Below, piece after piece: positions 36,964 through 51,900 of a stretch of 64,000 nt of DNA; within the stretch, counting starts at the first letter, position 1; each line of letters begins with the position of its first letter. The notes under the pieces were generated by a model, which saw only the letters and a program-made list of their open reading frames with translations, was not told the DNA's origin and made no database searches. The DNA lies in NCBI GenBank assembly GCA_963966185.1, contig CAWZYM010000374.1:45051-109050 (forward strand). Direction: 5' to 3'. The stretch comes from Rhabditoides inermis. Its lineage: Eukaryota > Nematoda > Chromadorea > Rhabditida > Rhabditidae. A program made the position numbers and the translations under genes.

Positions 36964-39900
36964 ATGGACGACTCCACTGAGTCTATTTGGTGCGAAGGGG
37001 TATGGCAGTTGTGTGAGAAACTGCGAGCAGAAAAGCTACTAGTGGCGAGGTGAGCTGAGCATTTTATATCTTTTCACTGTGAGATGGAAGATGGAATTCG
37101 AAGGAGGATTGTATTGTTGAGAAATTTTTTACTCCTGTTTTATGCGAGCAACGTAGTTTTTTTTTCCGGAATGTGCTGATACAATTATAAGGGACACTAC
37201 ACATGAAGTGCGAATAATTAAGTTGTGTTGTGACTCTGAATTAAGTTGTTTAAGTGAATCGTATGTTGCGTAACATTGACAAATGCAGTAGCGAGTTGTA
37301 TGATATTCAAGCAATACAGTGCATGTTAGGCGTAAGCGCGTAAGCGCGTCTTCGGATTCCTAGTTGTTCTGGCTGTGGTGACAGTGGTGAGCTCTGAGCC
37401 TGTTGCCGATTGATGATGAGTGTTTCGAAACAGGGTTAACCCCTCTTTCTACCATTAACTATGTATGTCTTGGTTATGTATTATGTACTTTTCCCCTTCC
37501 TTTCATACTATTCCTCATTGATTTCAGTGAGACGGAGACGCTGCGCGGCGCGGTGTCGGACCTGCAGAAGAGACTCACCGACCTGGGGGTGCTCACATGG
37601 AACTGCGGACAGCAACAGGTGGGGAGAGGGGAGGGAGGGGATGGGGATGGGGAATGGGATGGGATGGATGATAACAGAGTGCGATTGGAGTCGTTAGATG
37701 ATATAGGTGATGGTTGTTGTGTGTTGCGTATTGTTTGTGGCCTGAAATCCTCGTGTGTGAATTGGATCTAGATATATGTCTGATTATAGTTGTGGATGAA
37801 ACGTGTTTGTATGCGTTTTGTGGTTTTTTTCAGTTCATGTTTTTTTATTCACAAAGCCGAGATGATTGAACGCAATCCGCGCAACATTTGTCATATGTTT
37901 TGGGAGTTGCGTATTATGCGTGGAATTACGTTTGTAATAATCAACACTAGCTATTTTCATTATTTCGAATCATAACTGTGGGCGAAGCTACAGTTGGCCT
38001 CTTACGATTCTTTTCTTGTCGTATACTACCTTCGCAGACCGTATCCGTGCTGCACCGTTGAAGCACAGGCATAGTACGTGTCTCACTAGCTACAAGCCTA
38101 CAACAATGTTGACTAAGCGATATGTGATGGCCCCGTTTGCAGACAGTACTGCATCGTCTGGTGAACTCGCACGCGGCAGTCCAGCCAGACTCGGCCGGGG
38201 GCATCGTCGCGCAGCTAGATGGGGTGCAGGCACAGGTGGGTGGGGAGGGAGAGGGAGAGAGAGAGAGAGAGAGGCATGGGGAGTGTTACTGGGTGTGCTG
38301 TGCTATTGTTATGTTGTTGGAATATCGTAGATGCATGTATTAGGGAATACGGCTAAACTGAAAAAAATCAAATAGATAAAGTGAGCGACAACTGGAGTTG
38401 TGGAGGAACTAATTTACAGAAATTAATTCAAGTCACATTCTGATTATGCTATCGAGAGTTATGACTTGTAACATGATGTGTTTAGAGTTAGCTAGTTGAC
38501 TGAAGTCCTCTGGTAGCTGCTAGTTGTGGCTGTGCATTGCAGGAGGCGTACCGCGTGCTGGGCCACCACCACTCGAGCGTGGCCGCCTTGCTGCAGTGCC
38601 TGCTGGAGAGACCGACGGCAGTGGCGCAGCTGCTGGCGGGGCTTGATGTACAGGTGGGTTGGGTACTATGATTACTGCATTATGGGAAGTGTAGTTGGAG
38701 AGATGCGGTATTGTCTGTATAGTGTAGTACTGTGCCTTTGGGTACTGTGATTTTGAACGCGGGTGAGGGGATGTGATATCTTGTTTTGATCACGGTATTA
38801 TGGAAGAGAGGTGTGCGGGGGAATACAATATTTTTCTAAGCTATTTGCCGATTTTTATCTACCCTTTCGCGATATGTTTCTTGCACGATGTGTGTGCGAG
38901 CAGTGTGTGGGAAGGACAATCTTCAGAAGTTGTGAAAATGATCTTGTGCGACAGCTATTATTAAACATATTTTGTTTGAAAGGTGTGGAGCATGTGACGC
39001 CGGAGGGATGAACATAGTGGTGGAGGTTGCAGGAAGAGGCGTGCGTGTCGAGTGAGGAGGCTGTGATGTCGATCCACTCGCTCGTCTACGGACACGCCGT
39101 ATTCGCCGCAGATGAGAGGTGTGTTGGGAAAGAGGGAGAATGAGAAAGACTTCCGAAACCGCGTTGTGAAGAACATGTGATGGCGCGCGTGTTGAAAAGT
39201 AATTGTATATCACGATGTAGGATGTGTGGAGTGTGATATGTGCGACGAGAAACGTACTTATGTTGGGTTTGGGTGGTATTCATGAACATGTAACCAAAAG
39301 CATGGCATTCCAAAACGCTCGTCCTTTTCGATCCTTTTGTATGTGTTGGTCCGAGGCTTGCGTGCCTGAAAAAAATGCACAGCTCGTTTTAAAGGAATGT
39401 AACACTCTGAATTTCGTGTGTAAACTACGACTACCACGTAAAAGAACATGAAAATACAATCACTTTTCATCAATATATTTATGAAAAGTGATTGTATTCT
39501 CATGTTCTTTTACATGGTAGTCGTAGTTTACATACAAAATTCAGAATGGTACATTCCTTTAACAAACTGTTCTCTCTGAAAAATGACAGTCGCGAAATGC
39601 CAAGATTCGCCAAGAACCGTTATGTTATGTATGATTCATGCTTATGCTTACGGTTCAGGGTTTATGTCTCCTGATAGAATTATTGTTATGCTGCGTTAAG
39701 TATAATGTATCGTTTTTGAGAAACTTATTTCTGACTGGTAAGATAATCAATGATTTAATTACTAACTTTTACATTTCAGTCGTGTTCTGTCGGTGTTGTG
39801 CGAGCTGGTCGATCAACAACTGGCGACTGCTGACGATCCGAGGAGGTGAGGAGAGGGAGAGAGGGGGGGAGAGAGAGATGCAGGGAGAGAGGGGGGGAGA

Positions 39901-42900
39901 GGGATGCAGGGAGAGTGAGAGAGAGAGAGAGAGTGAGAGAGAGGGGGAGAGAGGGAAGGTGAGAGAGCGCGATGAGCGGAGAGGGGATGAAGCATGGCTA
40001 TGGAGAGAACTTCTAGGCTGCTCCGCCGCGCGCAGTGTTCCTTCAGTCGTCTGTACCGTCTCTTCAGCGATGGACTCTTCTCCGTCAAGGTGGGTGTCTT
40101 CATATATTACTTGGCGGTGTTTTGTATGTCTTTTTCGTTTGATGTTCATAATAACTTGAATTATAATCTTTTTAGTCATCAACTGTTCTTTGCAGATCTA
40201 CGTGACAGCTGCGCTGCACGACTCTGTGATGCAGGTGCTGTGCCAGGACGACACGTTTCTCGATGTAGACGCCAGCAAGGTGGGATGGGGATAGGAGAGG
40301 AGAATGATTACATACGTCGACATTTCATTGTATCGTATTGTTGTGGTATCGAACTAATTGGTGATTGTAACGTATCTGACGTGGCAAATGCCACACAGCG
40401 TAAATTGTCACGATTTCATAGTTACAATTTTATCAGTTGGCTGTAACGTATTGCTAACTTCCGATTTTATTTGTTTTTTATATCGCTAACATGGTGGTTC
40501 AGACGCCGCAGCGCTTCAACGCGACGGACCGGGCGAGGAGGTTCGGGGCGGATCCGACGAGTGCCGGGTACGCCAAGAGACTGGCCAGCTACAGACAGGG
40601 GGTGAGGAAGGGAGGGGGCATGTACATTGGTGAGTGCTCCACCTCGGTTTGATACTGAATGATCCAGTCAGGTTGACATGAGCTAAAAAAAAACAGGTGT
40701 TTTGTGAGGAGGGTGAGGAGGAGAATAGAAGAGACATGTTCATTTCAGATCCTCGAGCGACTCGTGCTGCTAGCGAATTCGTTCATCAAGGGTGTGTGTT
40801 TTTTCGTTGTTTTGTTTAATAAATAGTAATTGCGCTTTTTCACAATTAGAGAGGGCGCGCCAGCGCCCTCTCGTTTGTACTGGATGTCCCCGCGCGCTAG
40901 AATGCTCCAAAACGACTTTTCCCGGATGAAGCACTTTTCCTCATTTTGAAGTGATTTCCACTGTTACATTGCATTCACATCTCTATTCTATAGAGTTATA
41001 GAAAGTTGTATTGAGTTTGATTGAATTTGAAGCGAGATACGGAGAGTCCGCATTCGAGTGCGGATTGAGATTGGTGTCGGGCGGGCGTCGGACAATCGCT
41101 CTCGCCCCGCCCCCTCAGTGGGTGAGTGAGAGAGAGAGGCGAGGCGAATAGCGGGTGCGCGTCGGTATCCTCGCCGCGAATCGCGAACGTGTATGAAAAT
41201 GTGATTTTGTGAAACAAAACTTAAGAAAAGGACAGATATTATCTTTTAAAAGTACTTCCAAGTAAAAGTAGTTGGTTTGTACTGTTGTCTCAGTTGAGCA
41301 AAAGGACTGACATGTTTTCAATGGAGACATGTGCAAACAGGCTCTCAGCATTATTCGACGTGTTATGTTATGTTACAACAGAAGTTGTGTTTTTTTAGAT
41401 AATAACTGCATAACTTTGTAAATGCGTTCATTATAATATGGCCGCTTTGCACTGGTATGAGAGAGAGAGCCTGTTGGCACATGTCTCCATTGAAAACATG
41501 TCAGTCCTTTTGCTCAACTGAGACAACAGTACAAACCAACTACTTTTACTTGGAAGTACTTTTAAAAGATAATATCTATTATGATTGGATTGTGAAACGT
41601 ACATGCGATGTATTTGTCATATAGTGTAATGATATGATTGTATTGCAGGCATCTGCTCTGCGATGGCGTGTTTCCCAGTGGCGCTGACCCGCCTGCTGCA
41701 GAGGATACACGAGAGACTCGTGCCCCGCGTCGGACAACATCAGGTAGGGGGAGAGAGAGAGAGGGAGGGGGCGAGGGAAAGAGAGAGAGAGAGAGAGATG
41801 AAATGAAACATCAGGTAGGGGATGCAGCAGGTGAACAGCCTCGGGAGGTAGATGAGGGATACGACGGGGAATGGAGTGGTGTGGTGTGGTGTGGTGTGGT
41901 GTGCGAAATGTGATGGTATCAGCAGCAAGTCTAGTGGAGGTAGGGGAAGGTGTGATGCAATCGAATTTCGAGTATCGATATTGGGAAATCCTACTTCATG
42001 AGTTGCTGATTTTGACATTGTTGATTAATGGGTTGGGTGTTTTTAGCACTGATTGAAACATCGATGTCATAGAATGAAAGAAAGTGTTTTGATAATGTGT
42101 TGGAAGGGAAAGAGAAACAAAATTGGACAGGAGGGTTGTTGTGCCACCGTTGTTTGAATTAGTTGTGTTTTTTCGTTATTAGTACTATCTACCGAGTGAT
42201 GCGTAGATGTCATGGATGATTTAGTGAATACATTACCCGATTCACCATTGACTGTGTGATACCAAAGTGAGCATGTCGGAATTGGGCTGATCAACAACAA
42301 TGCACTCCCTGTCTCTACAGGCTGAATTGATCTGTTCGGACGTGCTGGTGACGTGTCTTCTGTGTCCGGCAATGGCCAACCCGGAGCTCCTCGGCGTCAT
42401 CAGCGACACACCGATCAGCTACATTGCCAGGTGGGGGAGGGGGAGTTATGACCCAGTATTTTCGAAGATCTTATTGAATTATGTGTGATCAGTTTTGCTT
42501 TAGTAGGGATTGCGAAACGTTTGTCCGCTAGATTGTTGCATAAGGTAGATTGGGACCGGGATGTTTATGTTATGCTATTTTCACTTACGATTACTTTGAC
42601 AATTTCGACTAGAGCTATTCAAGGGTATAGAAACATACATAAAACGGAGGTATTGATTTCTCAGTATTGATTTCTGAACGACGGCAGAGACGTTTAATTA
42701 ACAGAATATAAATGAATGTATCATGTAGTGTAATGTACTGTAATGCATGTGGCCCTTTGACAGGTTCAACCTGATGCAGCTGGGTCAGATCGTGCAGGTG
42801 ATGGCTGTGTCTCGGAGGGAGCCGCCGCCCCTCCACATGCACGCCGTCGCACAGCAGTTTGTCGATGTGAGTGCGGGCAGGAAGAAGGTCGTACACACGT

Positions 42901-45900
42901 AGACGTAGTCGTTGTCTTTGTTTGTTTAGGGCTTTGGGAATGCGAATTTGTTCAGTTTGGTCGATGCTTTATTACCATTAGTTAATATTCTTACGTATGA
43001 GAGGAGTTAATTGATCATTAAAGCTGATTTATGAGTAGAGTGACTGAAACGTAGTTTGCCTTGAATTGATGAAATAAATGTGGTGCCTTTTCCGAACTAC
43101 AGTTTTGGCGATATTTTCCTGTCAGTCTTAGTACGTAGAAAGGGGGGGGAAGAAGTAGGAATGACTAAAGAGAAAGAATTGAAGCAACTAAGGGTTATGG
43201 TTTCAGTCGCCGATCTGCGACCTGGTTCCCACCCTGTTGGCTCGCCGCCTGCCTGATATGGATGAAGGAGTGGGAGGGGCAGGGGGAGGGGGAGGCGACA
43301 TCCACAGGACACACTTTATCGGATCCGTCGCCCAAGTCAACACCCTGGTCGGTCATTTTGATATTTTGATTTGGGTTTTTTTGGTTCCTCACACAGCTTG
43401 CACCCGATTGATTATGATCCAAACACGTTTGATTGTTTTCGATGTTTCTTGAAACTGAAATTTACTTGCTTAGGGGTATATGAAAAGGTGGGAAGCATAA
43501 TATTGTTCGAAAAACGGCATAGTTTCTTTTAGTGTTGGTGAGTAACGTATGTGGTACAGATTGATTGAATGTCTATTAGGTGTGCCTCCTGAAGTCGCCC
43601 TGTCTGGATGGAGTGACGTGCGAGGACACGAAGCGGGAGCTGCAGCAGCACACCCGCAGGCTGCCCGCACAGTTTGCCGGTCAGTGACTGCGGATCAATT
43701 AACGAGCCATCTGTTCTACTATTTATATGTTTCATGTTTTGGATGTATCATGGTGGTAGGGAATCGAACAATGCCGACTAGTTTTCAGGACAATATAATG
43801 TGCGTAATCAATCCTTTCCAGCGTCAGAAGGCCGTGCGTGTGGCGCGAGTGAGTCTCCGAGTCCGCAGCGGGCGACTGGAGGAGGGGGAGGAGGAGGGGG
43901 ACGGCTGAGGAGTCTGGCGGACAGGATGCAGGGGGCACGGGGATTGCTCCAACAGCAGGGCAGTCTGGGAGCAGAAGGCAAGGTGAGGAGGGGGGTATAA
44001 GCTAATGACGAGAAATGTGGTATTGAAGTATGTTGATAATGTTATGTTTCGTGGATAGCATGTAAAACGAGGTCGATTCGCAATTTCAATCTGGTTAGCT
44101 TGTGCGTCTGCTACTTCGTTTCATTTCGCCATTTCGGTTGAAAAAATAGTTACGTTTCACAAAGGGTTTGTAGTATTTGGTTGAGTCACCGGGACAATCC
44201 CGATTCTGCTGACTGGTGGATCAATGTGTATCGAATACCGTACCCCTTGCAGCCATACCCAGTTGCAATACCAAGTTGCTGACTTCTCACTGTATCTCGA
44301 ATACCGTACCCCTTGCAGCCCACCTCCCCGCCTCCTCCCCCTTCCTCCTTGTCGCCCGCCCAGCTTCAAGTGGTGGTCTTCACCATGCAGGACGGGGACG
44401 AGGCGTTCGCCATCCAACAAGAACAGCAGTTCATGAAGGAGAGGGGAGAGAAGGTACGCAAGAGAATGTACCATTACGATCATGTATAATAATACGTTTA
44501 TTACCGTGTACATGATAGAAACAGTGCAAGACATCATAGGAGTGAAGGCGTGTATATGTGTTTCAGAATGCCAAACGAGCGTCGGGCAAGCGCGCCCGTT
44601 TTGTGGACACGGAGAGTGTGGGTGAGTAAGTATTAATAGAAATCAAGAATGGATTTGGTCAACTATTGGCGTATGCAATATGTTAATCAACGATAGGTGC
44701 TTGTGAAACGTACGTGTAGAAGTTTAATACCAATGCTTTGATTTGTTGTGGAGAGTGGGTGTTGGGTGAGCATATGTTGAACCGCTGTTTCAGTGGGCTC
44801 TGCGATGAGCGAGTGCACGGAGATGCTCATAGACGACGACGAGGAGGAGGATGACGTGGACGACGACGCGAGTCTGAGCAGCGGCGAGAGAGGGGGCAGG
44901 GAGGAGGAGAGGGAGAGGGAACGGTGAGGCGGAGGGGGGTTAGCGAGAAGAGGATTGGAATATGATTTTGAATCGGATTGAGGTGTTCATTTCAAGTATT
45001 TGCGTGTATGAATGAGTTTTTGGTGAAGCGTATTTAATGTTTTCTTAATTAAAGGAAGTGATTGAGTTGCGCCAAAGTGTGCACACATCTACGTATGTGA
45101 GACTGATTTGTTGCAGTATGTTGATGGAGGACGACGGGGCGTCGACGCTGCCGGACGGGGAGAGCGTGGCGGGGAGCGGGCGGGCGAGTCCCAGCCTGAG
45201 TGGACGGGGCACGCCCCTCAGCCAGGCGCCCCCCGATGACGACGACGAGGAGGAGGAGGGGAGGGAGGGCAGGGGCGAGGAGGACGGCGAGGGGGGCATC
45301 GCGGCCGGAGAGGCGGCCATTGATGGACAGCGGCAGATGGTGCACGGTGGGTTTAGTTCTCACTTTTGGCGTTTGAGTTATGATGTCGTCGTATTCGATG
45401 GACTGATGACTGATTTTTGGAGTTTTTGAAAAAGGTATTGTTCTTGGTGAAACTTACGAGGGAGGTGTTATAGGTCCTCCACTCGGATTTACTTCATAGG
45501 GTAGAAATTGAAAGCCCTTAACCTACTGTTAAACATATCAAAAAATCAGCTGCCCTCGTTTCGGTTTAGGCATACTTTACATAGAAAGTAACAGTCAAAA
45601 ATTTCAAAGTCCAGACACTCGCTGGAGGCAGTCATCGACGTTTTTGACCATAACTCGGCTCTAAATCGATGAAATCTCATATTTCAAAGTTTTTATGAAA
45701 GCTATAGTCTTTTATAACTATGAGGGACCCACTCCGATAAGAATAGTGCAACATACGTAACACAAAGTACAGTAATCTGGTATCAACTTCAAACGAAGAT
45801 AACGGTACTTTAATGGACACAAGGGCAGCTGAATTTTTGATATGTTGTTAAGGAGATCAAGAGCTTTCGAATGGTGCCTTCAGATTGTAAATCCGAGTGG

Positions 45901-48900
45901 AGGACCTATAACACCTCCTTCGTTAGTATATAGTGGTGTTGGTGCAGGATGAGTCACTTACATTGTTGTTCATGGACGAATTATTCTCACTCATACTTCA
46001 TAATTTTGATTATGTTTATTTGTGTGAAAGTAGTAGTATTTTGCACAAGTTGTTAAAAATTCGTTCCAATTATTATGTTAATTAGTATACTGGTATTGCA
46101 GTGGGCGCGGTGCAGCCGCCGGCGCCCTCCTCCACTGTGGGTGTGGTAGACGAGGAGGCGCGGGCACAGCTGCCCCGCCTGCCAGTCACGGCGAGGAAGC
46201 AGAACGCCGACGGGCTCGAGGAACAGTTCGGCAAGTTCAGCCTCCCCGCCAGTGCCGGAAACAGACCGTACAGTGAGTTGTGGATATTCTCTCAATTTCT
46301 CATGGGTTGAATTTGGATGAGATTGGTGTTTTGAGAATTTTGTGAAGCGTATAGTTTACGGGAATTGTGAACTGTGATACTTTGATTCCAGGAGACGACC
46401 AGCGCTCGCTTCTGTCTGACTCGTGGTCGACGAACGTGGTGGCTTCGGACGACGAGGGTCCGGCGCCGCCCGGCGGACACCCGGCTGCGCACCTCGCCCC
46501 CGCACCGCCCCCGCCTGTGCCTGTGCTAGTACCAGTGGTGGTTGGGGGAGGAGGGGGAGGGGATCAGCTGCAAGTGGCAGGAGGAGGAGGAGCAGCCGCT
46601 GGAGGAGGAGGAGGGGGAGCGAGGAGGAATCGGTGAGTGAGTGAGTGAGTGAGTGAGTGAGAGAGAGAGAGAGAGAGAGAGAAGGACAAAGGCCAATTGT
46701 TGTGACAAGTAGCAGTTGGGGTAGTGGAACGATTGAAGCGTATGGTTGGTGAGTTGGATTTTGCGAGTGAACAACAATGGCAAAGACGCACTGATTGGTG
46801 TGATGCGTGAGAGAGTAGTGCAGTGGATGAAATAGTTGTCGCGTTCGGGATGGATATTACTTCATTGCTGTGATTAATAGAAGTGGAGTGTGCAGTAGCT
46901 GCTAGCTCCCACCTCGTTCCATTCTTCCGCCGATCGTGTGAGATAGTGAAGTGGAATGTTGTGTGTTCTCAGCGGTTCTCTGTCGGCTGTCGGCGGCCCA
47001 TCGGCAGAGGACAGGAGCGACACGTGGTCTCTCGATGCGATCGCCAGCGATAGCGAGGCAGATGTGGTGGGTGGAGAGTACTGTAGGCACTGTAGCTAGA
47101 GCGCCCGGAGGTACGGTGGGGGAGAGAGAGAGAGAGAAAGAGAGAGAGAATGTCTTGCAGGTGCGTGTCGGTGGTGGTGGTGGAGGAGCGGGACGTGTAG
47201 GAGGAGGAGGAGGAGGAGTAGACGCTGGCGATGTGGAGCTTCCCGTGCCGCAGAGAGGCGGGGGAGGGGAGAGAGGAGGAGAGGAGCTGGTCGCGCAGGT
47301 GTGTGTGTGATACTGATAGTAAAAAGCTGCTAGTTTTTTTTACAAGATCGGGAAAAAATAGTACAGAACAAGAAAGATAATACTTTGGATTGTATCGATA
47401 TGGAATCGATTTGAGGGGGGCGTGGAGGCGCGCATGCGTCGCCAGAGCAGCGGCAGCAGTGTGTATTCGAGGAGCGAGGCGGGCGACTCGGAGGCGGGCG
47501 CGGGAAGGAGGGAAGGCATGGTGATGGGTGCGAGTCCGCTGCTGCGGGCACTGCCTGCAGGAGGAGCGGGAGGGGCACAGCCCACGCCACCGCCAGTGCC
47601 ACCCAGGATTGCGGTCAGTGTTATTGCTTTCAATAGTTATTGAGATTTATGGTGTGTGTGTGAGTAGATGGATTGTTGTTGGGATTTATGGTATTAGTGG
47701 TATTGGTGTGAATTTTATTTTTCAGTCGCAGCACTCTTTGGACGTGGACGATGTGGCTGGCCCGTCGTCGTCGTCGCGTCGCCTCCCCCTTCCGCCGCCC
47801 ATCCCCGACCGACCACCGGTGGGCGGGGCTGCTGGGGGCGGAGCCAGTCCGGCTGCATCCAATGGTGTGGATGGTGGAATGGATGACTATGAGGTTGGTG
47901 TTTTTATGTTGCGTGAGGTATGTTTCACTGGTTAAATGAACATTGTGATTATCAGTAACCCTCTGCCAGTAATTCTTCCTCAGTCGGAGATCTAGTCTCT
48001 ATAGCATTACTTCACTCAAATAAAAGGAAAATTGTGAAATTAAAGCATTTTATTACAAATAAGATCATTGAACGGGAACAGGAATAGTAGCGTGCATTTG
48101 CAGGACGACGACCGTGCGGGTCCGTCGCACGGTGGGCTCGGAGCCGCTGGTTCCATCCAGCGCAAGAAGATGGCCCTCTTCCAGGGCATGCAGCGATTCG
48201 GAGACAAGATGAGGAAGGGTGGGTGATAGAAAACGAGTGACCATCGGTTGTTTATGTGGTATTTGTGGTTAGTTAACGGCTTAAACATTTTCGTGGCGTG
48301 TTTAAGCAAATGTGAAAAAAAACGTTAGGGTTGGGGAATTGGGGTGCCCAGTGGTTTCTGTCAATCTAGAATTATGTGTTCGTACAACTGACACGTTATT
48401 TAAGTCGAGGAAATGATGAAACATATTTTGATTTATCAGAAACCTTGTATTAAATCGCATGGTGTTCCTACGTAGTTCTTCATTTGGTGAAACGGATGTT
48501 TCAGGTTGTCAGTGTAATATCAAAGACAAGGAAATATTCACTATACGCTTGTTGTCTTCATGGCAACGAAAAAAGAACAAACATTTGATTGGGAAAAATC
48601 AGTGTCGTGATTACAGGCATGTCTTCGTCGTCTCTGCGCGGCATGCCTCACTCGTCGACCCTCTCTGACCTCGTGTCAAATGCACTGGGAGGAGGAGGAG
48701 GGGGAGTGCCGGCGAGTCAGTCGGTGGGCGACTTGGGAGGAGTGGCAGGGGACGGCCCCGCCCTGTCTGCCGACGACATCCTCGCCAAGTATGCGCGCCG
48801 GGAGCCCGACGTCGCTGTGCTGGTAGATGTGGGAGGAGCAGGGCAGGATATGGTGGGTTCAGAGAAATTGATTCGTTTATTCAAAATCACACGTGGTCAT

Positions 48901-51900
48901 AATATGGTGGGTTGCTAGTCCCTCAGTTACACCATGGAAGTAGGCTTCGTTGATTGCTTGTTTTTGGTAGATTGTGAGTCTCTTCAATAACTTGTTGGAA
49001 TAGACTTCTGATAAAGAGGATAAGGAATTATGTAGTTGAGTAGTGTTTTTTCGTGCACCAATGTTCAGGTAATGAATATTATATCACTAATCAATGAATG
49101 TTGCTCTGCAGTCTCCGCCACTGGAAGACGCTCCGGCTCCGCCGCCCCAGCTATCGCCCTACTACAACCCCGACAATGTGCGAGAGTGCAGGTGAGGAAG
49201 GAGACAGAACACACTATCCGCACCCCTTCCCTCGCTTTCCTCCCTCACATCCAACTAGCCGACTGATCTGACCCGGATAAACCGGGAAAAGTCCAGAATA
49301 CACTGTGTTTATTTGCAGGGCGTTTGTGGACGCGAAGAAGAAGCTTCGCCTGGTGTTGAGCAGCTGCGGTGGCGGGGAGAGGGAGATGGCTGGTGGAGTG
49401 GCCGGAGGAGTGGGGTGAGTGGAAGGGGGGGGGGGGGAGATTGGTATACATATTGGGACTGTGATTAGTCGTTTGTGGCTTTGTGTTCTTCGAACTTGAG
49501 GAAAGAAACCGTGATGATTGATATTGTCCGGTATATGGTACTAGAAAATTTATGTAGCATTTGTGAAACGTATTTTCTTTGCTGATTAGTAGATTATGCT
49601 TTGCTTGCAGTGGGAACGTGCGCGGTGAGCGTGCGGCCCTCCTCTCCGTGCTGCGTGTGCTGCTGGCGGAGGCAGTCCACGGACGCGCCGAGGCCCTCCT
49701 CCCACAGATCAGAGAGACCATGAGGACTGTGCAGCTGTTCGACGACCAGGGGTGGGTAGCATACATGATGATAAGGGTCACGTGATTTTGTTACCCCTCC
49801 CCACTTTTGAGAGTCACGAATTTCGTTACCCCCTGTGTATCGAGGTGTGTTATGTTTCCTGTGTTCGGTAGCTCTTATGTTTCAGCTATAGGTATTATGG
49901 AGTTTTGGGAGAAGCGCAAGTAGGGTGTTTGTGTTGATTCGATTATCCTTGCCCCTTCAGTATCCGATCGGTGGTGCGTGTGCTTCGGGAGGAGGCTCGG
50001 GCGCGGGTCGCCTATGTGCAGTACCTGCAGAGACAGCGGCTGCAGCTGCTGCGAGCAGAGGCGGCTGTGCGCAGGATGGAGGGCCGCATGAGGGGGTGGG
50101 TCGGAGAGGAGAGCATGCAATCAATATTCATGAGGACGTTACTACAATTTTCAATCACTTTCACAATGCAATTAGTGCGCGAAATGTAGTTTCTTATCTC
50201 ACTGTGTCTTGATGCGTATTTTACACTCAATTACTTTTCATCAGTCGATTCTCATGGTTTCTACAGCTGTAGATGTGTTGAGTGGTGATCATCTCACATC
50301 ACACTACTTCACTCACATCACATCACTCGAACATCTCATCCCCCGTTCTCTCCAGCTGCCGCGTGCTGACGCAGGAGTGTTTGGTGGAGCAGCTGGTCGG
50401 CTTCCACCTCTCCTCCGACCACGCACTCCGCCGCTTCGTCGCCGAGTTTGAACAGCTACGCGTCATGGTGGGTGAAGAGGATGATATTTGGAGAGGAACT
50501 GTTCTAGCTGCACTAGTTGACTGATTTAATTTTGCGAAACACTTTAATATCGCATGAGAACCTGTTTCTATTGAGAACAAAATAAAGCGCATGGTGTATA
50601 GTATGAATGCAACATATTTGGTGTGGTACCTTTGAATTTTGAATGTAATTTGTTTGTACTTGTTTGTGAACTACTCTTGTCTGCTTTGTCAGTCCTCTTG
50701 TTGTTGCAGGACGAGAAGACGGAGCTGCTGTCGCGCACTCTGTGTGTGCTGTGTGGCCGCCTGCCGTCGACTGCCATGTGGGCACGCGCGCCGCAGTCGA
50801 TGGTGGAGAGAGCAGAGAAGGCGATCGAGAGGGCCGCCATGGCACAGGTGCGTGCGTGCGCCACTGTGAACAGGGCACTCCAGCGCTTTCTAGATCATTA
50901 GTAGTAGGTAAAAGGGCTCTCACATCTCGTCTTGTCAGGTGCACGCTGTGGCGTTCTACCCTAACGGGGAGGCGGATGTGTCGAGGGACGAGGTGTTCTA
51001 CCGGTCGCTCGCCCGCCTCGCCAGACAGGTCCGCCCCGACCATCCTGCTCTCAGCATTCCACAGGTGAGACACATTTGTGGTTCTGTTGTCGCTGGCGTA
51101 TCGTATCGGGAAGAGGATCACACACTGTACCGAGAACATGAAAAAGGTGCCTGAACTCGGCCCGTAACACAGTGTATTCTAGCGTACAGTGCATGTTTGA
51201 GAAAAGTGAACTTGTACTGAACTCCGCCCATAAAACGGTTCATAGAATGTACTAGTACCGCTTGCCGCACACTGAATGTTCGAAAACAGCGTGAAAATGT
51301 ACTAGAACCCTGCCTCTCACACGGTGCATTGCATATAATGTACTAGTACATCGCTTTTAGCACACTAAATGTTCGCGTTTTGATTTATGATGGCTTAGAT
51401 TGCAGTAGTGTCTCAAACATCAAAGGCTTTACGATGCCGATATGAATTCTTATATATACACCAGAGAACATCGTGTCTCACTCGTTGCTAGCGCTAAACT
51501 ACAGTCAAATAAAACCGGTACATTACAAGTTAGTTTTTTTTCTCGGGCACAACCTCTGTAAATAAATATCAATCGTGTATTTGTTTGAAGTAATGCACAA
51601 CATAAACTATCCACGTTATGTGATTATGAGGAAAGAATGTGAAGCTTGATGGATTGCAGATGCTGCACGGCGAGGCCCCGTGGCCGTCGGCGCAGGCCGA
51701 GATAGCCATCATGAACGCGTACAAGAGCGCCAGGGACAAGCTGGCATGCGTCGTCAGGTCAGTCGCACAGTCACTCTCCACTCTGCACGAATATCTGTAG
51801 CGCGAATAATCTTGCGAGAAATAAGACAAATGGTTAACAAAAACGTTTCGCTGTGTGAATATGTATGCAATGAAGTTGCAATGCCAGTACGGTTGATTCA

